NCBI RefSeq assembly: GCF_017654505.1
Contig: NC_054545.1
Location: 16,630,547-16,694,546, forward strand
Length of the DNA stretch: 64,000 nucleotides
Direction: 5' to 3'
From: Polyodon spathula
Lineage: Eukaryota > Chordata > Actinopteri > Acipenseriformes > Polyodontidae
Shown here: one piece after another, positions 49,665 through 60,656 of the stretch
Numbering within the stretch: position 1 is the stretch's first letter
Layout: every line of letters begins with the position of its first letter
Program-made: the position numbers and the translations under genes
The notes under the pieces: model-generated
Databases searched by the model: none
Told to the model about the DNA's origin: nothing
What the model saw: the letters and a program-made list of their open reading frames with translations, nothing else

Positions 49665-52600
49665 CAATCAATCATGTGTGTATTGTTGCCATTAATTGAT
49701 CAATAAGGTATATGATGAACAAATTTCAGTGAAGGTGCACGTTCAGTTAGTGTACCCGGTTCTGTTGAAATAAAACATAGAAAGTGCTCAAGAATACATG
49801 CTCAGAGAATTTATAACAAAACCACTTGAAATAGTGGAGCTTAAAGTATGGTTGGGATAGGGTACTTCTGCTGAGTCCCCCATATGAAATCTGCAGTGTT
49901 AGACTGTGATAGTAACCAATGGTTGGTTAGTATGAGCAACAGACTGATCTGATACAAGGCTTCAGATACCAACTACAGCAGACCCACTGAGGCTGTACAT
50001 TTGAGTACGTACATCTAAATAGTAATCCATATAGAAAATCTTACCTTGAAAAACAGGGCTATGGGCTATGCTTGTGTATATGACTCAGCAGCCCAGTACT
50101 TTGTTGTTGCTGGGAGACTGGGACCCAACCGCTTTATCTCCTACAAGTCACAATGGTTTTGGAAACATGAATCAGAGGACTTTAACAAACAATTTGAGAC
50201 ATGCATTCCGTATAGCAGTTGGCTGTTGTATCCCATCTTTTCACCTTTGACATCAACTGATTTGTTTATCCAATGTGATTGTTCACTTTACCTACTCTGG
50301 GGTGTGTAATAATGATTTCAATACTGTCTGATCGACATACCTTCTTCCTTGAGTTTGTTAACCCACTCGAACAGTTTTCAAAAAAAGGCAATAAATGATC
50401 CATGCTGTGGGAAACCAATAATGGGACCAGTAATACAGGGTTAAATACGGCAACATTTACATCCCGTTTATATCCTTAAAATAGACCCCGATAATAGTCT
50501 CAATTGAAGTGACAGATGGCTAACCAGTAGTCAATGGATTCAATGGTTCCTTGCTGAATATATAGTATTGCTTTAGAGGTACACTACTGTTGCCGTCAGC
50601 TCTCTGCAATGATTCGAGATCAATGTTTCTCTTCCTCTATGCGAGCACAATGCACACAAACGTGGCATCCTTTCAAAATTCCTTTTTAAACCACGTACAC
50701 ATGACGAAGTCTAAGAGAGCACAAGCCAAAAGCAAACTGCTTTTTATTCAAATAAAACAAAGTGTACAATTACAAAGAAAATGAAACATTACAGCAAATA
50801 AAAATGTACAAAACAAAAAAATCGCTTTCAATAGCTTCATAAATTGCGCAATAAATTTGACACCGGGCTCACAATTTAAAATACAATAGCCTTTTTAGTG
50901 CTATTTTCTAGCTCTGCTCATTAATTATCTATAACAAAAAATCCTCAACGTACCTACCATGTTGTGATGTGCTGTAGTCGCATGTTGCAATGGTTCAATA
51001 CTCATTTGGATTATTCAGTGGGTAAATTACATTAGACGTGGGCGAGACTAATAACTTATCACAACCATTCAATCAGGATATCAGGTTAGATAGGGTTTAC
51101 ATGGAAGCAATTAAAGGCTGTTATGCATACACATCTTAATACTAATACACGAGGATAGCACCCATAAGGTCAACACAGGCCACATTTGCCAATATGGCGA
51201 TGGTAGTCTGCAACACTGAATTGCTTTTTTAATAGGGTGATTGCTGTTAAAACCCTGTCTGCGCAGATAGAAAGGTACAGCATGTGCCTAATATATTAAA
51301 CAGGGGGGTAGCCCCCCCCTCCCAAAAAAAATCTCCTCCTATGATGCATTCTTATCACAGCGCTGCCATCTCATTCAGTGAACAAACTGGCCATAAATTA
51401 GCATTTATCTTTTGATAAATGAATCCACGAAAACACAAGTAGGTAAACTCAGGCCTGTCAGATTTACACATTACATTAAAGCGATTTCTACCCCACATGT
51501 GGGCTCCCCATGGGCATATTTTATTACTTCCATCTGGAGATGAAGAAATATTTCATATGTGCGTTTGAGTGGTATGAACAAAAATGTGTCCCTTTCAAAC
51601 AGTATGCACTATTATACCCGAATACAAATTAAATACATTTTTAATTCTTTAGGAAGACTGAATTAGGTTTCCTAAAATCAGTGTGTGGGGGTGACACCAA
51701 CCCCAAAGGATACACTATAGCACAGGCACTGTGTCCTTTCCATGGCTGGTGCTACATTTTTATATGGAGTGATTCCACTTAGAAGTTTCTCCATAACAGA
51801 AAACCATGTGACGTGTGCTAGTGATTGTTGTGCCTAATCAGTTTTCCAGCCTAAACAGTGCACACCAAACCCAAAAACCTATCATTACCCTTCCAGGTGG
51901 CTGATTTGCATATCGTTCTCACTATAACCATTATGAGCCATGAATTATCTGTATTGGTCCCAGAAAGTCAAATACACTTTTGGTTGAAAGTAATTTAGCT
52001 ACCTCACGGCTTGATCTACTGTACCTCAATGCTCTTACATTTAAACTGCAACCCTAACCCTTACCCAGTCTCTTTACCTTGTCATGGGCATTAATTAATC
52101 ACCAAGTGTGATTTTTGAAGTGAGTGGAAGGTAAGGAAAAAATATATATAAAATATATTTCATAGTATATAATATATATATATAATATAATATCATATAT
52201 ATTATTCTCTTTTTCGGGTTTTAGTAATTGTATTTTTCGGTGCTTATTTTTTGCTATTTGAGTTTCATGTAAAATAGTTTTTTTTTTTTTTCAGGGCTTT
52301 TGTTTTTTATATACTGTATGAAATTATTGTTTTCGGTTATAAGTTGTACCTTCTTTCCTTTGCTGTCTTCCACAATTAAATCCCTATGGTCAAGGGCACA
52401 TTCTTCTGGGGTTTTTGTGTGTGGAGGTCTTTTTGTAAATTTCGCCACAATTCTGTTTTAAATCCTCTGTATCTTAACTATAATACAACTTTAAATCCTG
52501 CTAAGAAGCCTCCATCCTGATTGTAATCTCATTTTAAATCTCGCAAGCGGAGTCTCCAATAGAAATGTAGGAATGTGCTGTCACTCAGTAGTTGGGGCGG

Positions 52601-52842
52601 GTTTACAGTATTCAGAACAAATCAGTATAGACATTGCCCAGCAATACTAGGAAACGCATTTATTGTTATTTTTGTAGTCTTTTTTTTTTTTTTTTTTTAA
52701 ATGGTTAAAGGGTAAAGTCAGCGTGAATTGATTAACCATTTCCACAGTATCGGGGGTGTTTTATATAAAAACCGAAAATCAGAAGCCCTATATGTATATA
52801 TAGGAAGTTATGTTCTTGGGTTGTTTGCCATTACTATAATAA
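49661..52842. other. No recognisable gene or repeat
   Basis: Intergenic AT-rich sequence. AT-rich imperfect palindromes occur around 52140..52205. No exon was recognised. Confidence 0.4.
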
Positions 52843-52843
52843 A

Positions 52844-52876
<33 letters not shown>

Positions 52877-52919
52877 TATAGATATATATATATTATATAT
52901 TCTATATATAATATATAAG
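52843..52919. repeat. Imperfect AT microsatellite
   Basis: ATAT dinucleotides are interrupted by TATTATAT-type units and can fold back on themselves. Confidence 0.9.
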
Positions 52920-53404
52920 TAAGTGTGCGCCAAACATTGCACTTATTAGAGCCCTAAAGAGTAGAATTTAGTAAAATTAGAAATGTACATCTTTCAAAAT
53001 GTTTTAAACTTTTTTTGGAATTAACCGGTTGTTGATGCTCAATGTAATTTGCAGGCTGTTGCACTTCATAACAACCTATTCACACTCATTTGGGCAGTCT
53101 ATTTCAAATCACATCACAGACGTAACTGTTAATATTGGATGAGTCTATTTCATTTAGGAATGAACTGATTGATGGGTGGTACAGATAGTCAGCATGTGAC
53201 CACTTAATTTGAGAGAGAACACCCTAAATCACAGCAATATATGATATTGCCAGTGAGGCCTGACTTGTGGGACATGCTGTTAAGTTTAAAACAACGAAAT
53301 AAATACAATAAAAACGTTATTTGGGGAAACTACTTTTAAAAAGGTTATCACTACCTTTCCAGTGTGGAATTTTATTAACTTTTTAACAAACACACATACA
53401 TTTT

Positions 53405-53414
53405 GATATATATA

Positions 53415-53468
<54 letters not shown>
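53405..53468. repeat. (AT)n microsatellite
   Basis: About 60 bp of AT dinucleotide with one early interruption, followed by a short GA run. Confidence 0.97.
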
Positions 53469-53471
<3 letters not shown>

Positions 53472-53703
53472 TGAGAGAGAGTTTAGAGTCCAAACCGGCA
53501 ACATCAAATAATATACAGATAGCAAAAATAAAACCTTGAGATCCTAGAAATCCTGTGACTGCCTCTCTTCTAGATCTCAAACTGCTTTTCTATGTTTTGT
53601 AGTGATTCCATAGGCATGACATTGCAGGCGTACTGGGATCTCAAAGATACATAAGAAGAACCAAACACTTTTGCAAGAGAACAAGAGTAGTGTCAATATA
53701 CAA

Positions 53704-54728
53704 TTTATTAAAACCAGATGTCTTGACTGTTGAGCTGGCATCCCATGCTTCTCATGAGCAGGATTTGATTACACCACCACAAGCTCAATTTTGATTAGAT
53801 GCAGTTTGTGGACTGCTAAAAATTCAGGACAAGAGCTGTGCTGGACCCTTGCATTTTGTAGTTAAGTAAAATCACAAAGACTATCAGTTGTATATATAAG
53901 CCAGTTGAGCACTGGCCACGTCACCAAGTACCGAAGCAAAATAATCTAAACTTGGAAAGATTTACATTGTCACAATGTCACAGCAGCATTTCAAGAGATA
54001 TGCGTCAGAAAAAAAAATTATTTAATTGTCTTTTTTTTTCTTTCTTAAAAACATAATCATACAAAATTACTATTCCTAATTCTCGAGTAAAAACTTAACA
54101 AGGAGTGCCCAATGGCTGCCAGTGAGAACAAAAGCACTTGGATCATTAAGACCGATGTGATGCTGAGCATGGAAAGTAAGAGGTTCATGAAACAAAGAAA
54201 GCGCTGGGCTGCAGTGTGGAAGTTTGTGGGATTGTGTAGCTTGGTGGTTTGGGATAGAGAGCTCAGGGTTGCAGTGTGTGTGGCAGTGATTGAAAGCCAC
54301 AACCTAAATCACAGATGGACCCCATAAAGAAATTAATGTGAAACAGAGGTTGGGCTCGGAATGTATTTCTTCTGTGTCAACTCAGGGAATGTGTGGAGAA
54401 CCAAGACAGCAAACCATCGCAGCCCAGTCACTGAGCATCAATATCCGTCTCTTTCAAAAAGGTAGACCACATTTTTCCTTCCAGCCAGGAACGAGACCTT
54501 AGTTAACTAATTTAGAGAGGCACCATGAAAAGCTGACTACAGATCCAGCAGTCACATCCACAGCCAAGTCGAAAGTAGCCAGATTCTTGTTTGGGTAGCC
54601 ATTGTCAGAAAGCATGTACGTAGTGTTCTAGACCCCCTGTGCACCCCCCACCCCCCACCACTGGCAGCCATGGGGAGACACCTCGTTCCCTCTGTGTCTC
54701 TTCCCGTCTCGCTCGTCAGTCTCAAGGC
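53704..54728 (-). other. sipa1l1: Putative 3' UTR of sipa1l1
   Basis: Sequence downstream of the sipa1l1 stop codon on the minus strand. The first clear AATAAA on that strand is at 53709..53704 (TTTTAATAAATTG), giving a 3' UTR of about 1 kb. Open frames within it on both strands have no protein-like motifs. The true cleavage site is unknown and a longer UTR is possible. Confidence 0.4.
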
Positions 54729-54872
54729 TCAGTTCATGTCGATGGTGTTGAACACCCACTCTGTGAATTTGTTCAGCTTGGCCGAGGCATTCTGAGACTC
54801 CTCCTGCAGCCTCTGGTTGTCCTCTCGGAGGCTTTGCACCTGCATCTGCAGCATGGCTTTGTCTTCCTTTTC
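54729..54872 (-). CDS. sipa1l1: sipa1l1 last coding exon (coiled coil, C-terminus)
   Basis: After acceptor TTGAATCAG the exon starts in phase 0 and encodes 47 residues plus TGA (54731..54729). It continues the coiled coil of the previous exon: [19 protein letters not shown], then [13 protein letters not shown]. It finishes with [13 protein letters not shown]. The SIPA1L1 family C-terminus, as I recall it, ends [13 protein letters not shown], so only the last residue differs. Heptad-spaced Leu, Met and Val residues indicate a leucine-zipper-like dimerisation segment. The end of the reading frame is unambiguous. Confidence 0.93.
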   Translation of the reverse strand, partial: EKEDKAMLQMQVQSLREDNQRLQEESQNASAKLNKFTEWVFNTIDMN

Positions 54873-55044
54873 CTGATTCAACAGAGAAATTCAGTCAGTC
54901 CGGCAGTTCACACTGCAGCACAGATTACATATACAGTAAACAACTTTCTCCTCATCACCAGTTCCATATTAAAAGGGATATTTTAGATCATTTTACATCA
55001 ACAAGTATTTTTTTTCCCTCGCTTGTTTAATGTCCTATTGGCCT

Positions 55045-55127
55045 GGTTTCACAGACCCTGGGTAGCACTAATCTACCTCGAGTTAGGTGAGGAATTCCAA
55101 GATTATTGCCGATCAGGGTCTGTGAAT
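55045..55127. mobile_element. Short palindromic MITE in the last sipa1l1 intron
   Basis: The left end is GGTTTCACAGACCCTG and the right end is CAGGGTCTGTGAATC, nearly exact inverts. The 83 bp interior holds AGCACTAATCTACC and GGAATTCCAAGATTATT. It is the same family as 29459..29531. Confidence 0.75.
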
Positions 55128-55512
55128 CTAGACAACTGTGTGTTTTGCATCCTTTAATATTGCAGTTTCTACTTAGATCATTAATTAGCTGGTTGTTTCA
55201 GAAATGTCCTGCAGTGGTACAGCTGAAATGTAAATGTTTCCAACGGGGTCACATTTCAGGGGACAAATTCCTACCTAGTGATTTAAACAACATTGGAAAG
55301 TCACAATGACACCCAGCAATAACCCTCTGCACCAACCGCTTAACCGAGTGAGTGACAAGTTTGCTGTTGTGAAAACTGGTTTGAAAATGCAGCATCTTTA
55401 GATGAGGACTAGTCCTGCACGGTCTCTCCCAGATCTCATGAATATGCATCGAAACAAGGATTACAACTCCCTTTTCGTGTAAATCACAGTAGCAGCTATA
55501 AATTGCTCTTAC

Positions 55513-55591
55513 CTTCTTTAAGTCTTCCTGAAGTAGTTTCACTATTGATTCGAGCTGACTGACCTTCCCAGTGAGGCTGGAAGGGACCTCA
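55513..55591 (-). CDS. sipa1l1: sipa1l1 exon: start of C-terminal coiled coil
   Basis: The acceptor TTTCCTTGCAG and donor AAG|GTAAGA bound 79 bp. The exon completes a Ser codon split from the preceding exon and then encodes EVPSSLTGKVSQLESIVKLL followed by QEDLKK. The phrase K-V-x-Q-L-E and the run into EDLKK-EKEDK across the junction are typical of the start of the SIPA1L leucine zipper. It ends in phase 0, matching the last exon. Confidence 0.92.
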
Positions 55592-56027
55592 CTGCAAGGA
55601 AACAAACAAACAAAGAGTTAAGTGAGTGAAACCAGGTGCATTTTCAGAGTGCCAGTTGCTGTCCTTGCTGTCTCAGTGCAAGACTCTTGAGCCAGCATCT
55701 AAGAAAACAGAGATGCTCATCCTAATCCCCACCCATTCAAAGCAGTGCCAATAATTGGTGCTGACTGCAGTGGTGTTGATGTAATGTAGACTCCTGTCTA
55801 ACTAGGCGATGTGGTGAGAAAAACATGTGTAAAGAACCACTGGGAAACTAACAGCATTGTAGCAATGGCCTGCCGATGATAAGCTCAAAAAGCACTGCTC
55901 TTGTAGGCAGATTACATGACCTAGATTGACACCTTTGAGACGTGTTAAAAAGTGCACAGGAGGAAGCAACAGTAATAAGGAGCCTGTGGTAACAGACTAT
56001 TGCCGATGCAGTGAGGCAGTGCTGTAC

Positions 56028-56142
56028 CTGGAGCAGAGACTGAACTGCGGGGAGAGCTGGCTCTCTGGCTGCTGGGGGCTGGTAGCAGCACTCTCACGAC
56101 CTGGGTTCACTTCATTACCTCTCAATAACAAGGCTCTCTGGT
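56028..56142 (-). CDS. sipa1l1: sipa1l1 exon: variable linker before the coiled coil
   Basis: Bounded by acceptor TTTCTCTCCCAG and donor CAG|GTACAG, this 115 bp exon enters in phase 1 and leaves in phase 2, fitting both neighbours. It encodes a Ser/Gln/Pro-rich, probably disordered linker: DQRALLLRGNEVNPG then SAATSPQQPESQLSPQF. In mammalian SIPA1L1 the corresponding stretch begins VQRASFF and is also Ser-rich, but the sequence here shares little with it. The frame match to both sides supports it as a real exon even though it is the least conserved. Confidence 0.8.
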
Positions 56143-56632
56143 CTGGGAGAGAAAGCAGGGGAGAGAGGCCCATTAATACAATACAGGGAAATTCACAAGA
56201 GCAGAATAGAGGTATAAAGAGGTGTTTTGCTCAATGTGAAATTGAAATGTCAGACAGTGCTGCGAGATATGGCCTGGTTTGAACAGGTCGGCCCATCTGG
56301 TTAGACACTATTCATCCCCACCTAACAGACAGACCATTACTTTCATAATTATAGTTAATTTGCACACCAAATCTTTTTAAATTTTATTTTAAACCACTAT
56401 ACAGTGTATTAATTCGGTTTCCAAAAGCAGCTTTTTTTTTTTTTTTATTTGAGCCAATCTTTAACATTTTTTTTTAATATATACCCAACAGTGGAAGGGG
56501 GGGGGGGGGAGAAAAAAAAGCATACAATCAGTTAAAATGTACAATTAATAACAAACAACTTCCAGAACAAAATGTTTGTACGCATGTTTAATAAAAGTAC
56601 AGGTCTCCTCAGTGGAGTGCTGTGGGACTCAC

Positions 56633-56773
56633 CCTCGAAAGCTTTGGCAGCATCCACCAGGTGTGACCAGTCCAGGCCAGAGTCCACGTCTGTGTTGGGC
56701 AGAGGCATGAGCCCGGGGTCCTGCTGGGCCCGGTGGAGCTCCGATAGAGAGGTGTCCGAGGCAGACAGATCCC
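56633..56773 (-). CDS. sipa1l1: sipa1l1 exon: SPAR C-terminal domain ([12 protein letters not shown])
   Basis: The acceptor CACCGTTAG and donor GAGG|GTGAGT bound 141 bp. With one base from the previous exon it encodes [18 protein letters not shown], then [15 protein letters not shown] and [14 protein letters not shown]. The phrases DPGLMPLP and LDWS.LVDAAKA are hallmarks of the SIPA1L (SPAR) C-terminal domain. The exon ends in phase 1. Confidence 0.93.
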
Positions 56774-57902
56774 CTAACGGTGAGCAAGCACAAAATCAAA
56801 CAGATGCCATGCATAACATGGGATAGGCTGCTCCTCAACACAAGCACCACTAGGGGGCAGAGTTAGGCTTTCCATAGATTTCTTTTTACTTTATATAATG
56901 TATTGTGCATTAAGGGGATTTATTTTAAATAGGCAATAATATTTCAATGAATTCTGGCCAGGAGTCTAACTTTATATTTGTAACTACAAATAGTGCCTAG
57001 CAAGGGAAGTGTCACTAAGTTTTATAATATGATGTAGTTAAAAAATGAATGTGCTTTTTTGTTTGTCAAGGCACCTCTCAGAGCTGTACATATTGATAAA
57101 GAAAAAAAGGCTGCTCTATAACACAGGTCCAAACGGCTGACAATATATTATAAACATGTTTTTTTAACAAAAAGCACATAAGTGTCATTAATTTATCAGT
57201 ATTCTCAATATTATAAAACTAGCTGTAGATAGCGGTTATGACTTGTTCTCTTCTACTTTATTAAAATGGTTCTCAATTCACATGAAACCCTTCCCACAGC
57301 TGCAAATACAGAATTAGAGTCAACAGTATTGAGACGAGCAGACTAAAATCAACCACATGCAAAACTATAACCATCAAGGACAGACAGGGTCCTCTAGATA
57401 CCCCAGGACAACAAAAGGGGAAAATGTGTACACAATATAGAGCTCTTTGCTCTTAACATTCCATTCAGAGTTAGAAAGGGTTGATTTTTTTTCTTTTTTT
57501 GTCAAAAAAAATGACATCATTGGAACAGCTGCATAAAGTAAATGCCTCATGGGTACTGAAAGCTTCTATAAACTGAAGAATACAGGAAATAATCAGACAC
57601 CTGCCAAATAAAACTGTTAAACGACACAATGCTCTAATTAAACTAATTGGTGTCAATTGAAGAAGCTGTGAAGCTATTTAAAAGAGGCGTTTCAGAAGTG
57701 CGTGAGTAAATAGAGTGCACTCTTAACAAGCTGGGTAGTAACACTTCTTAATACAGAAGGAAGGCAACTGCTAGAAAGGAAACTGTTTTTACAGAGCTGA
57801 ACTACAATACATATATGTATAAAAACTACAGCATTGTTGTTAAGATGGGGTAACTTGGTGCCATTGGATAAAACCTGGTTACAACTCAGAATTCTTCTTT
57901 TG

Positions 57903-58615
57903 TGGTATGGCTTTATTTTATATTACAGAAAAGCAGACAGGAAAAAGAAAGCCAACTTGTGGAAGATGGAGAACTACTAACCAGGGAGAAATTAATGGGA
58001 GTTAAAACATTAAAAGTATTTACAGTATAATTGTAAATCTCGAAAAACTACTCACTTGTAATCTTTTGTTGTCATTTTTGTATGACTTTAGTATAAATAC
58101 ATGTTAATTTGGATTCATATGTTGTTTTTATTTTTACTTTATGTGAACGGACACACATTTGCCCGTTTTCCCATTGGAAATAGTGATATTTTGAAATATC
58201 ACTGTCCTGGTCACAAAAGCAAAGTTTGTGGGAAATAATAGCCATTTTCTATACTTTTGAGGCATAAGCAATTAGGAAATAACACTTACTACCCAGGAAC
58301 AAAAATTGTGTTACATAGTGATATTTTTTGTTTATCATCGCCAATGTATTTAATCAAAATCAAATTTACAAGAGCACCACAGCTCCATTCCACTCCATTT
58401 TTTCCTTCTTATCGATTCAGTTTCAATTTGCATTGCATCTCTCTGTGGTGATCACGGTATATACAGCGGAAATAGAAGAGTGGAGAGAAAAGCTTTTTTC
58501 AGTGCAGAACAGTAATGGTGGTATGGCTTTATCTTAAAAAGCCAACAAGTGAAGAACAGACACAGAAAGAGAGAACTAGGAGGAAAGTCACAATTAATGG
58601 GAGTTAAAATGTGAT
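57903..58615. repeat. Local direct duplication in a sipa1l1 intron
   Basis: The unit at about 57903..58025 (GGTATGGCTTTATTTTAT, AAAGCCAACTTGTGG, AATTAATGGGAGTTAAAA) recurs diverged at about 58508..58615 (GGTATGGCTTTATCTTA, AAAGCCAACAAGTG, AATTAATGGGAGTTAAAA). It is either a tandem-type duplication or two copies of an unnamed repeat, and the sequence between the copies is unique. Confidence 0.6.
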
Positions 58616-58672
58616 TTAAGATAATCATGATTATGGTGATAATTTTAAGCCCCTAATTGAAAATCCCTAGCG

Positions 58673-58845
58673 CAGGGGTGTCCAATCACGGTCATGGAAG
58701 GCCATTACATCCTAGGTTTAACAGGCAAAACGACATAATGAACTACTTCAGGGTCTGGACAGAGGTTTAATTGGTTTAATTAAACAATTTAGAGCAGGGC
58801 TGGAACAAAGACCAGAAGTGGAAAGGCTGACTTTGGCCACCCCTG
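58673..58845. mobile_element. hAT-like MITE with 8 bp target duplication
   Basis: The terminal inverted repeats are CAGGGGTGTCCAA on the left and TTGGCCACCCCTG on the right, in a 173 bp element. The flanks are CCCTAGCG and CCCTAGGG, an 8 bp duplication with one mismatch, as expected for hAT. The interior is the usual TTTAATTGGTTTAATTAAAC-type AT core. It ends 63 bp downstream (minus strand) of a sipa1l1 exon donor. Confidence 0.85.
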
Positions 58846-58907
58846 CCCTAGGGTACTGGAATGGGACTGGCCCAGGCTGAAGCTATCCCTGCAGACCGTC
58901 CCCTTAC

Positions 58908-59121
58908 CGTGCAGGCTCTTAACCCCCAGGATGTGGGATGGCCGTCGGGAGGGCAGCGTGCTGGGGGCAAGGGGACGCGTGCTGCTAAATAGGACCTCGC
59001 TGGGCAGGGCCTGGCCCAGGAGGGAGGAGAAGGTGGGCTCCCTCTGCCCGCTGTAGATACTCTCATCAGACAGGGTCCTGTGGAGCGAGCGCCGGCAGGG
59101 TGCAGAGCTGGGGAAAGAGGG
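58908..59121 (-). CDS. sipa1l1: sipa1l1 exon: SPAR C-terminal domain ([11 protein letters not shown])
   Basis: The acceptor TGCCCCCTCCTGCAG and donor CACG|GTAAGG bound 214 bp. The exon enters in phase 0 and leaves in phase 1. It encodes 71 residues: [59 protein letters not shown]. The run [15 protein letters not shown].(D/E)VLFSST and RRPS..LG.KSLHG is strongly typical of SIPA1L1-type proteins. The high GC content contrasts with the flanking introns. An open frame of 98 codons in another phase of the same strand is a shadow. Confidence 0.94.
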
Positions 59122-59256
59122 CTGCAGGAGGGGGCAGGAGACAAAAATAGAAGGAGGGAAAGGAGAGATTTTTGTTTAAATAAACAAGCACAAAATGCAG
59201 TTTGCCTTTTTTAATTTCAGCATTTTCATTCACAGAGCTGTGCACTTCAAAACAAG

Positions 59257-60315
59257 TACCATACTACTTCGAATTAGCGCCACCCTCGAATTAATGCCTC
59301 ACTCACATGAGCTTTTTAATAAACGCCGCTCTCAATAAAGAAAACGTTTTTTTTAACCCTGCTCAAAAAAGAAATAAAGAAATGTGCAACCCTGGCTATG
59401 TGCATGTGACGCCCCCGAACAGACTGCAGCCTCAGTCCACCATGTAATACAAACTAATGTACACACACCTTAGTAAGCACATTGTATTTTATGGTACAGT
59501 CCTGAAAGACAAACCAGGAACTTTTGACAGCATAGCAGTCCTTCACATCCTTTGATTTATTAATTTTTTTCCAGCAGCGTTCAGTGCCAACACATCAGGG
59601 GATAAAACAAGGGCTGTGTTTACCTTGTCCTCAGTTTGGATGGTGAAAACTTAAACTCAGAGAAACGCTTTGCCGGGCACTCTAACCGCTATCCGAAAGC
59701 TGGCTGAAGGTATCGTCTTGTAAGGGGTTTGTTTGTTTTGTTTTTTATTCAATTAGAATTTTACTGAGTTCTGTACATACATATACATACTTGCTTACTA
59801 CCTATGAGAAGATTTAGTTTCGGTTTCTCTTAGAGAAATTACAAACAAGCAGGTAAATTACAGTGAGGAAAAAAAAAAAAAAACTAATAACAGAGTAGGA
59901 GATATTTTAGTTTTAACAGAAATCAAAGCGATATTCAGAGGTAATATTTTTTGTTAAGACAAAACAACTGCATCACACTCAACTACCGTTCTCTCTCCTT
60001 GTCTTGTCCCGCCCCACAGCAACCAATACACCGATTCGCTGGTACAGTACTCCCCTGACCTCCCAACTCCCACTTAACAGGCTCTTGTTAACTGTCAGTA
60101 AATGTACTGTATTCAAGCCCAAAAACACACAAGAGTATAGTGCTGCAGATAGGAGGCTCTCAAAGCACCGCTTCTAAAATGCCTTAAATCATGTAATAAA
60201 ATACTACACCGTTCAAAAACCATAGTATTTCTGACAAACGCTGCCCTCAATTAAGTGCCGCAGCAGTTTTTAACATAAAATAAATGCTGCAGTGCTAATT
60301 CAAAGTAATAGAGTA
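59257..60315. mobile_element. TIR element (TACC...GGTA type), 1.06 kb, in a sipa1l1 intron
   Basis: The left end is TACCATACTACTTCGAATTA. The right end, reverse-complemented, is TACTCTATTACTTTGAATTA. Further inside, both arms carry AATTA.(T)GCC..A and ATAAACGC/TAAATGC-type blocks, so the inverted similarity extends over about 70 bp. No transposase frame was recognised in the interior. Terminal TA and the style of the arms link it to 16011..16644. Confidence 0.55.
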
Positions 60316-60493
60316 AATAAACATTTTGGCTTCATGAGTGTTGTGGCTGTGTTTTTACATCCGAAAAGAACAAACATTGCAACTGCTGGATTCTGTACTA
60401 TACAGTGCATCAGTCAGCAGACATTGGAAATGTTGACGATTAGCAGCAATGGCATGCTAATGAATGCAGGTAGTGAAGGAAGACGAGTCCCAC

Positions 60494-60656
60494 CTTGTGC
60501 TGGTCTTTCAGGCTGGGTGGAGGGCTGTCGAGGCTGATGAGTTTCTTCAGGTCCTCCTCTACAGTGGATTTGCAGAGGCGCTGGGGGGAGCGCAGGTCTC
60601 GAATGGAGGGGCGCAGCTGAGCCTGACCCCCCTCCGGACCATCACTCTGGTGACGC
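60494..60656 (-). CDS. sipa1l1: sipa1l1 exon: SPAR C-terminal domain (RHQSDG, EEDLKKLI)
   Basis: The acceptor CTCTTTACCCTGCAG and donor AAG|GTGGGA bound 163 bp. The first G completes a Lys codon. The exon then encodes RHQSDGPEGGQAQL, RPSIRDLRSPQRL and CKSTVEEDLKKLISLDSPPP. The pattern RKRHQSDG, then R.S.RDLR, then KST.EEDLKKLI.L.SP follows the SIPA1L1 C-terminal region closely. It ends in phase 0, matching the next exon. Confidence 0.94.

Noticed and set aside
54057..54327. Small open frames on both strands near 54.1-54.3 kb
   Set aside because: They lie in the presumed sipa1l1 3' UTR and show no motif or splice context.
54639..54986. 115-codon plus-strand open frame
   Set aside because: It is the antisense shadow of the last sipa1l1 exon.
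58848..59144. 98-codon minus-strand frame as the sipa1l1 exon
   Set aside because: It is in another phase. The phase set by the neighbouring exons gives RTLSDESIY and other family motifs instead.
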